NCBI GenBank assembly: GCA_025464645.1
Contig: JAODGF010000026.1
Location: 1 to 11,253 of the forward strand
Direction: 5' to 3'
Length of the DNA stretch: 11,253 nt
From: Methanosarcinales archaeon
GTDB lineage: Archaea > Halobacteriota > Syntropharchaeia > Alkanophagales > Methanospirareceae
Part shown: positions 6,532-11,253 of the stretch, in pieces
Position numbering within the stretch: the stretch's first letter is position 1
Layout: each line of letters begins with the position of its first letter
Notes under the pieces: model-generated
The model's input: only the letters and a program-made list of their open reading frames with translations
What the model was told of the DNA's origin: nothing
Databases searched by the model: none
Program-made: the position numbers and the translations under genes

Positions 6532-7437
6532 TTAAAAATGTCCCATCACTAATTTATCCTTTATCTCCGCTAAACATCCTGGGTCCCTCTTTATTTTCTC
6601 TTTCATTGCATCTAACATCTGATAATTAATTATTGCAGGTGTGTATGAAGGGTCTATATCGAGCGATTTCTTAAGGTGCTTCTCTGCCTCCTCAAGTTCA
6701 CCTTTGAGGAGATAAATAACCCCTAAATTTCCATGAGCCTTCATTGATTTCTTATCAATGCTCGCAACGTACTTGAACTCCTCGATTGCTGCGTCCCAAT
6801 CCTCATTTTCCATACATTCTGCACCTCTACGAAACCTCTCTTCGAGCTTGAGATACGTTTCTGGATCAATTCCGGGTTTATTAGCCAATTCAAGCTCTAA
6901 AAGCTCTTTAATCCCGTCTAAGAGACCTTCTGCCTTTTCCTTCACTTCTTCATCGGGATTCAATGCAAGCGCTTTATTCGCGCATTCACGAGCTTTCGCG
7001 ACGTATCCTCTATGCAAGTATGCGGCTCCGAGATTATACCAGTGGGCAGGATAATCAGGTTCAGCTTTTGCTGCTTTGTCAAAATATGTGAATGCATCTT
7101 CAAGACGGTTCAACTGAATATACGAAATTCCGATGAGTGAATACACTTCGCCAATATCGGTGTATTCTTCGGGAATTGTCTTGAGAACGTTAATTGCGCG
7201 ATTAAACCTTTTCGATAACATGAGTCTCGCACCCTTTTCAAGCGTCTCTTCACAGGCGGTTATATTCAATATTCGCCCATTCCCGGTGTCCACCATCAGT
7301 GGTGCCTCTGCATGCTCACGAACAATCCCCCCTCCTATTGTTTGGTTATGGACACGCCGCAGGTGCTCTGATAAATTGTTTATGTTCACACTCACGCCGC
7401 AAACAGGGCATTTTGTGAACTTTCTTCTCTTTTTCAT
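6532..7437 (-). CDS. C2H2 zinc finger-TPR repeat protein
   Basis: A 301-residue protein with a single N-terminal zinc-finger-like motif and TPR repeats. C10, C13, H25 and H30 give a C-x2-C-x11-H-x4-H spacing (CPVCG, then SEHLRRVH), fit for binding one zinc ion. After a spacer, about five TPR-like helical pairs follow: 65-97, 98-128, 132-164, 203-232 and 235-266, with consensus pieces such as WYNLGAAYLHRG and AHGNLGVIYLLKG. TPRs form protein-binding superhelices, and the finger could contact nucleic acid or protein, so an adaptor role is likely; no enzymatic motif is seen. It lies 68 bases after the fbp stop and just before the nitroreductase, probably in one unit with the latter. The specific partner is unknown. 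Confidence 0.8.
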   Translation of the reverse strand: MKKRRKFTKCPVCGVSVNINNLSEHLRRVHNQTIGGGIVREHAEAPLMVDTGNGRILNITACEETLEKGARLMLSKRFNRAINVLKTIPEEYTDIGEVYSLIGISYIQLNRLEDAFTYFDKAAKAEPDYPAHWYNLGAAYLHRGYVAKARECANKALALNPDEEVKEKAEGLLDGIKELLELELANKPGIDPETYLKLEERFRRGAECMENEDWDAAIEEFKYVASIDKKSMKAHGNLGVIYLLKGELEEAEKHLKKSLDIDPSYTPAIINYQMLDAMKEKIKRDPGCLAEIKDKLVMGHF

Positions 7438-7505
7438 CTCTCTTCGATTTAATACTTTTCAATAAAAATGCTATTTTGAAAAACCGACTTTTAAGTAGTC
7501 ACTCT

Positions 7506-8624
7506 CTATTCCACCTCTTCAAACCTCCCCTCAAGCTTCTTCAGTACATCAGGCAACGTCGTGTATTCCATCTCCTCCACCGGCAGTCTATGCGGTTCAA
7601 AGGGTCCATGCGCTCGTATATAATCCGCTATCTCCTGCGCCTTTCTCCTCGCGAGGTCAAAGGCAGGGTCGTCAAACAAATCCGCAGTCCCCACTAACCT
7701 CCCATGACTTATCTGGAATCCCGCAGCGATAACCCGCGGCGGTCCGTCAAACCGCGTGCACTGTGAATATCTGAAAGGAACGGGAATTATAGGTCCATTA
7801 TGTGAACCTCGCATCCAGCCACTGACTAAATATGGCAGCGAGAACGGCTCTAAAACCTCGCCCAGCGCCGGCATGCCCGATTGTGCTCGCACCAATGCGA
7901 CAGGGTCATCCTTACCCACGTACTTACCCGCAGTAAAGAACAATTTCTCCGTGCTTATCACCGCTACTGGCTCTTCATTTGGCAATGGACTCGTATCCTT
8001 TGGATATACTCTCTTTATCACATACTTGCTCTTCGCTCCTATCAAAGCGAGTAAGTCATACAGTTCTTCAGGACATCGCAAAAATACTCTCTTCTTTTCT
8101 TTTATGTCCCATACCTCAAACACGTACCCGTCATGCATTACAGGGTCTATGACAAGCCCGGCGGTATTGAAAGGGTCAGCAAACATCTTATAAATCGGGT
8201 AATTAAACGCTCCGGGCTCCGTCTTATCCATCATAAACGCTACTAACGGTTCAGATCCACGTTCCGTAAATTCCATCTCCGCTATCCCGGGTCCCATACC
8301 GCGTATGTTCCCGCTAAATGCATCCACCAGCAAGTCTTGTCCCGCACCATGCAACTTCAACTCTTTCGCTACCTCCGTCGCCGCTTCAAACGTTTCCCAC
8401 GCCAATCCGTGTATCTCTTCTGAATCTACACCTTTCCTGTGGCTCATCAGCAACTGAAGGTCGTCACCCGCATTCAGGACGTGATAGTCCACCAGCAACC
8501 CCTCTTTCTTTGCCTTCTCCATCCACTCTGTCGCCTTCTCCTTTAACTCAGGGCGTACGGTCGAATGCCCTGGAAATCCACCCACGTCTGCCTTTATTAG
8601 GCTAATAGTTATTTTCCCATTCAT
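7506..8624 (-). CDS. fbp: Fructose-1,6-bisphosphate aldolase/phosphatase (archaeal bifunctional type)
   Basis: Gluconeogenic enzyme that condenses glyceraldehyde-3-phosphate and dihydroxyacetone phosphate and then dephosphorylates the product to fructose-6-phosphate, making the route one-way; cytoplasmic and Mg-dependent. The 372-residue protein opens with SLIKADVGGFPGH and carries GDDLQLLMSH for metal ligands. It has a Tyr-x-x-Lys pair (Y201, K204, in YVIKRVYPKD) matching the Schiff-base lysine and its tyrosine neighbour in characterised members, and WMRGSHNGP and ISHGRL near the C-terminus. A GTG three codons upstream (8633) is in frame, but it forms part of GAGGTG, a good ribosome site 6 bases ahead of ATG 8624, so the ATG is chosen. 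TPR proteins lie on both sides. Length fits the family. Confidence 0.96.
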   Translation of the reverse strand: MNGKITISLIKADVGGFPGHSTVRPELKEKATEWMEKAKKEGLLVDYHVLNAGDDLQLLMSHRKGVDSEEIHGLAWETFEAATEVAKELKLHGAGQDLLVDAFSGNIRGMGPGIAEMEFTERGSEPLVAFMMDKTEPGAFNYPIYKMFADPFNTAGLVIDPVMHDGYVFEVWDIKEKKRVFLRCPEELYDLLALIGAKSKYVIKRVYPKDTSPLPNEEPVAVISTEKLFFTAGKYVGKDDPVALVRAQSGMPALGEVLEPFSLPYLVSGWMRGSHNGPIIPVPFRYSQCTRFDGPPRVIAAGFQISHGRLVGTADLFDDPAFDLARRKAQEIADYIRAHGPFEPHRLPVEEMEYTTLPDVLKKLEGRFEEVE

Positions 8625-8715
8625 TTTTTTCACCTCGATTTTCCCTTTCCCTCAACTCTTCAATATCCCTCTCCATTAATCCGCAATCTCTACGGTATCA
8701 AAATTTGGTTATTTC

Positions 8716-9135
8716 TCACATCTCAGCCGAGAATATACGCTGGGCTTCTTCATCCCTGCGTTTGTGCTCCTGCTTTATCATATCCCCGCGCTTGAAATAC
8801 TCCTCTGCTTTATCCTCATCCCCTATAATTCTGTACACCTGCCCGAGGTTGTAACAAGCTGATATACCCTCGTCCACTAAATAAGCCCTGAGATTCAATG
8901 CAGCGTTAAAGAACCCAATTGCCATGTCGTGTTGTTCTAAACTTGCGTAAGCAGCGCCACAATCGTTACACGCCTTAGCCAGCGTTGGAAGAATTGGCTC
9001 TTTCTTCACTATCTCCTTGTAAACTGCTATTGCTTCCTCATATTTCCCTTCAGCAAGATATTCTTCGCCGAGTAGAAGTAAATCTTCTGCGGTTTTTCCT
9101 TCCCCTTTTTCCACTTCGCTTTTTTTCCCTTCCAT
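8716..9135 (-). CDS. Small TPR repeat protein
   Basis: A 139-residue soluble protein made almost wholly of three TPR-like helical pairs at about 16-48, 53-86 and 91-122. Consensus pieces include LGEEYLAEGKYEEAIAVYKE and CYNLGQVYRIIGDEDKAEEY. It has a charged N-terminal leader and a charged C-terminal helix. There is no signal peptide or membrane segment and no catalytic motif. It probably mediates protein-protein contacts. It lies between aspS (90-base gap) and fbp (91-base gap) on the same strand. No ribosome site is visible before ATG 9135, and a TATA-like element 25-34 bases upstream suggests a leaderless message. Partner and process are unknown. Confidence 0.8.
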   Translation of the reverse strand: MEGKKSEVEKGEGKTAEDLLLLGEEYLAEGKYEEAIAVYKEIVKKEPILPTLAKACNDCGAAYASLEQHDMAIGFFNAALNLRAYLVDEGISACYNLGQVYRIIGDEDKAEEYFKRGDMIKQEHKRRDEEAQRIFSAEM

Positions 9136-9159
9136 ATGTTATTAAGTAACTTTTAACCA

Positions 9160-9169
9160 TATTAATTAG
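9160..9169 (-). promoter_or_regulatory. Possible promoter for a leaderless TPR transcript
   Basis: Minus-strand ATTAATATGG, centred about 29 bases before ATG 9135, would place the transcription start at or next to the start codon. No Shine-Dalgarno sequence is seen there, which fits a leaderless message. Confidence 0.3.
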
Positions 9170-9183
9170 TTTGTTTCAAGACC

Positions 9184-9189
9184 AAAAAA
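9184..9189 (-). terminator. T-run downstream of aspS
   Basis: Six T residues on the minus strand about 36 bases past the aspS stop, in an AT-rich spacer. This resembles an archaeal oligo-T terminator. No hairpin is evident. Confidence 0.3.
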
Positions 9190-9225
9190 TTACCTTTTGT
9201 TTCCCAGTTTAAAACAGAAAGTATC

Positions 9226-10536
9226 TCACGGTGCTAATCTCCTTCTATCTCTTGGGAAAAGCACCACTTCTCTTATGTTGTCTATCTCCAGCATGCTCAT
9301 CAGCAGTCTTTCAACACCAAGCCCCCAGCCTGCATGCGGCGGCATTCCAAACCGAAAAGCGTCGAGATAAAACTCAAAACTATCTGCACTCAGCCCTTTC
9401 GATTCTATCTTCCGCTTTAGCAACTCGTATGAATGCACGCGCTGCGAGCCTGATGCGAGTTCTACTTTTGGATGCATCAGGTCAAACGCATTACAAATAT
9501 CTTCCCTTTTCCCTTTTTCAGCAGGCTGTGTATAAAAAGGTTTTATCGCACACGGCCAATCAGTGATGAAATAAAGCTCGCCTATTATCTCGCCCAGAGT
9601 ATGCTCTGCGGAAGTGCTGAGGTCTTCGCCCCATTCTATCTCCTCTCCCGCTTCAGAAAGTAGTTCTATTGCTTCATCATAAGTTATACGTCTGAATGGT
9701 ATTTTGGGGACGTCCAACTTCAAATTCAGCTTGGATAATCCGGGATAATCCCCAACCTTTGAATATACAAACGCAATTAGCTCTTCCAATGTTACCATTA
9801 CCTCCTTATCAGATACAAATGCGACTTCTATATCCACCGAAGTCGCTTCGTTTAGGTGTTTCGTGGTGTCATGCTCCTCTGCGCGGAATATCGGCGCTAT
9901 TTCGTATACGCGGTCAAAGCCAGAAGCCATAAGGATTTGTTTGTAAAGCTGTGGGCTCTGATTTAAGAACGCTTCCCGCTCAAAATAGGAAATAGGGAAT
10001 AGTGCAGTGCCACCCTCTGTCGCCGCACTTACTATTTTCGGCGTGTTTATTTCTATAAATCCCAGGTCATCGAGGAAATCTCTTATCGCTTTAAGAACAC
10101 GACTGCGAATAATAAATATGTGCTTTGTTCTCTCGGTTCTCAAGTCCATGAATCTCGCATCTAACCTCGTATCTAACTCTGCACCCACTTTACCGGTGGT
10201 GTCCAGGGGTAGAATCTGCGAAGCCTCGTTCAGCACTTCCATTCGTTCGGGTATTATTTCATATCCATTTGGCGCCTTGGGCTCGCTCTTTACTCTCCCT
10301 TCTATTGCCACTACCGATTCACGAGGAACTTTTTTCACGCGTTCAAACAGCTCCTTTTCAACTACGCCTTTGTGCAGCGTAATCTGAGCAAAACCACTAA
10401 GGTCTCGCACGATAAGGAAAAAGACCCCGCCTAAATCCCTCTTCTCATGCACCCAGCCTGCTATACTCACGTGTTCTCCGTCATTATCTGCGGTTATTTC
10501 GGCTGCATATTTTCGGTTCCACATTAGCATACTCAT
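9226..10536 (-). CDS. aspS: Aspartyl-tRNA synthetase, archaeal type (probably non-discriminating)
   Basis: Class II synthetase that charges tRNA-Asp with aspartate. The 436-residue protein has an N-terminal OB-fold anticodon-binding domain (about 8-110), motif 1 around 155-168, motif 2 FRAEEHDTTKHLNE (217-230) and motif 3 GWGLGVER (403-410). It lacks the large insertion domain of bacterial AspRS, as archaeal enzymes do. Where the discriminating Thermococcus enzyme has Trp26 and Lys85, this protein has His30 and Pro89 (26 and 85 counting from the third methionine), the pattern of enzymes that also charge tRNA-Asn. ATGs at 10536, 10530 and 10524 are all in frame; 10524 aligns best with relatives and with the TATA box, while 10536 has GAGAG upstream. 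The longest is listed. Function is sure; tRNA specificity is predicted. Confidence 0.95.
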   Translation of the reverse strand: MSMLMWNRKYAAEITADNDGEHVSIAGWVHEKRDLGGVFFLIVRDLSGFAQITLHKGVVEKELFERVKKVPRESVVAIEGRVKSEPKAPNGYEIIPERMEVLNEASQILPLDTTGKVGAELDTRLDARFMDLRTERTKHIFIIRSRVLKAIRDFLDDLGFIEINTPKIVSAATEGGTALFPISYFEREAFLNQSPQLYKQILMASGFDRVYEIAPIFRAEEHDTTKHLNEATSVDIEVAFVSDKEVMVTLEELIAFVYSKVGDYPGLSKLNLKLDVPKIPFRRITYDEAIELLSEAGEEIEWGEDLSTSAEHTLGEIIGELYFITDWPCAIKPFYTQPAEKGKREDICNAFDLMHPKVELASGSQRVHSYELLKRKIESKGLSADSFEFYLDAFRFGMPPHAGWGLGVERLLMSMLEIDNIREVVLFPRDRRRLAP

Positions 10537-10553
10537 TTCTTATCTCTCATTCT

Positions 10554-10561
10554 AAATTAAA
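10554..10561 (-). promoter_or_regulatory. TATA box of aspS
   Basis: Minus-strand TTTAATTT preceded by an A/G-rich stretch (AAAAAAGGG). Its centre predicts a transcription start near 10530, so the message would be leaderless or nearly so. This favours one of the downstream ATGs (10530 or 10524) over 10536. Confidence 0.5.
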
Positions 10562-10576
10562 CCCTTTTCTAAAAAA

Positions 10577-10723
10577 GTGTTTATTGGGATTGCTCCAAAG
10601 AGAAAGTTGATTGATAATGAGAGAAAGCAAAGGTGGAACTACGACAGGTGGACAAACAAAAATGGCAAGACCGTCTATGTATACTTAGGACGTTTTTGCA
10701 ACTCTTTCAAGTTGGGATATTAA
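10577..10723 (+). CDS. Small unrecognised ORF, possibly a gene fragment
   Basis: A 48-codon plus-strand frame from GTG 10577 to TAA 10723, the only plus-strand candidate considered plausible. The product is basic and aromatic-rich, with RKQRWNYDRWTNKNGKTVYV followed by YLGRF. It looks more protein-like than the mirror frames elsewhere and sits in a gap with no gene opposite. The frame stays open upstream only to a stop at 10553-10555. A T7 run (10724-10730) directly follows the stop codon. It converges on the transposase remnant and starts 40 bases from the divergent aspS start. It may be the tail or stub of a gene cut by the mobile element, or chance. No family is recognised. Confidence 0.3.
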   Translation: MFIGIAPKRKLIDNERKQRWNYDRWTNKNGKTVYVYLGRFCNSFKLGY

Positions 10724-10730
10724 TTTTTTT
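10724..10730 (+). terminator. T7 run after the small plus-strand ORF
   Basis: Seven consecutive T residues begin immediately after the TAA at 10721-10723. This could be an oligo-T terminator for the small plus-strand ORF, or the AT-rich edge of the neighbouring mobile element. Confidence 0.25.
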
Positions 10731-10752
10731 CTTTACCCAGGCTGTCCTACAA

Positions 10753-11253
10753 TTAATTATCACCACGGACACTTAAGTTAGATTTTGCGAGTTTTGAAAG
10801 CCAGCGTTCAACTACACTGTCGCTTTTGTTACCTGACCGTTCCAGTATCTCAACAAATTCTTGAAGTAGTACAGCCCTCTTTTTGTCAGAGCGAACCAAT
10901 AACTTCTGCTGATGTGGTTTTATCAGTTTTTTCGCTTCTTTAATCTCCTCAGAAGTGATATTCTGCAGCTCATACACAAAGTCCTTCACACCTGCCAACA
11001 CTTCCTTACATATACCTCATTTTCCAATTCCAAATTCGATAGCACAGCCAGTAGTGCGCCATATTTTGCCATCTCATTGGTTGTTCGACTCCTACCGGTG
11101 CGCCTTCGGGTATGCATTCTGCTCCATCTATGAGCGCGTTCTTCTATACCATTGTGCCGCACAATTTTCACAGGATTGCCGAATTTGTCTTCCACTTCCA
11201 CGATAAGCTCATCCCAGTGTTCTCGGAATTCTACAACAATCTTTTAAAACCGA
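10753..11253 (-). pseudogene. Frameshifted transposase-like remnant (5' part outside window)
   Basis: Two minus-strand frames join into one protein-like sequence if one base is restored near 11002. The upstream part (about 11243-11003) reads FREHWDELI, HNGIEERAHRWSRMHTRRRT, GRSRTTNEMAKYGALLAVL and ENEVYVRK. The downstream part (11001-10753) continues VLAGVKDFVYELQNITSEEI and ends at TAA 10753. The N-x-x-E start, the Arg-rich RRRTGR helix and the NE-YV ending resemble the C-terminal catalytic-glutamate region of a DDE transposase; this is pattern memory, not a confirmed match. A further in-frame TAA lies at 11244-11246, with arginine and phenylalanine codons before it, so there may be a second lesion. 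No inverted repeats can be paired within the window. The element looks inactive. The possibility of two small genes is less likely, since the overlap lacks any start signal. Confidence 0.5.

Noticed and set aside
8600..8680. Tiny minus-strand frame of about 24 codons overlapping the fbp start
   Set aside because: It has charged, low-complexity content, no ribosome site and overlaps the fbp start; likely chance.
10537..10752. tRNA or structured RNA gene in the gap upstream of aspS
   Set aside because: No cloverleaf, T-loop motif or convincing hairpin was found.

Overview
The window reads as a compact archaeal chromosome segment. Evidence for an archaeon is the archaeal-type SecD, the archaeal bifunctional fructose-1,6-bisphosphate aldolase/phosphatase, an archaeal-type aspartyl-tRNA synthetase, and BRE/TATA promoter elements (TTTATATA, TTTAAATA) about 40 bases ahead of genes. 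The gene mix suits a methanogen- or ANME-like euryarchaeon, but the exact lineage is an inference. Every confident gene is on the minus strand, so transcription runs from high to low coordinates.

In transcription order: (i) 10753-11253 is a decayed transposase-like reading frame, broken by a frameshift near 11002 and possibly a nonsense codon at 11244-11246. Next to it lies a small convergent plus-strand ORF (10577-10723) of unknown identity. (ii) 9226-10536 is aspS, with residues predicting a non-discriminating enzyme that would need an amidotransferase to make Asn-tRNA. (iii) 8716-9135 is a small TPR protein. (iv) 7506-8624 is the gluconeogenic FBP aldolase/phosphatase. (v) 6532-7437 is a C2H2 zinc finger joined to TPR repeats, followed closely by a SagB-like nitroreductase (5986-6522). 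(vi) 4166-5890 is secD, with an internal duplication in its extracytoplasmic domain and no secF beside it, followed after 7 bases by an XTP/dITP diphosphatase (3577-4158). (vii) 1-3478 is a phosphate block: a DUF47/PhoU-like protein and a PiT permease in one transcription unit, then, from its own promoter, a large PstS-type phosphate-binding protein that runs off the left edge.

The most unusual item is the PstS-type gene. It is one uninterrupted frame of at least 549 codons holding two nearly identical phosphate-binding domains in tandem (period 762 bp, 254 residues). A Pro/Thr-rich stretch follows at the window edge. In the stretch compared base by base the copies differ only at silent positions, while amino-acid changes cluster in one short segment, so both domains appear to be maintained. 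Paired with PiT and DUF47 it suggests low-affinity uptake alongside a multivalent high-affinity phosphate capture protein; pstC, pstA and pstB would be expected to the left but cannot be seen.

No rRNA, tRNA or CRISPR array was recognised. No gene-free stretch exceeds about 300 bases; the longest, 10537-10752, holds the aspS promoter, the small plus-strand ORF and a T-run.
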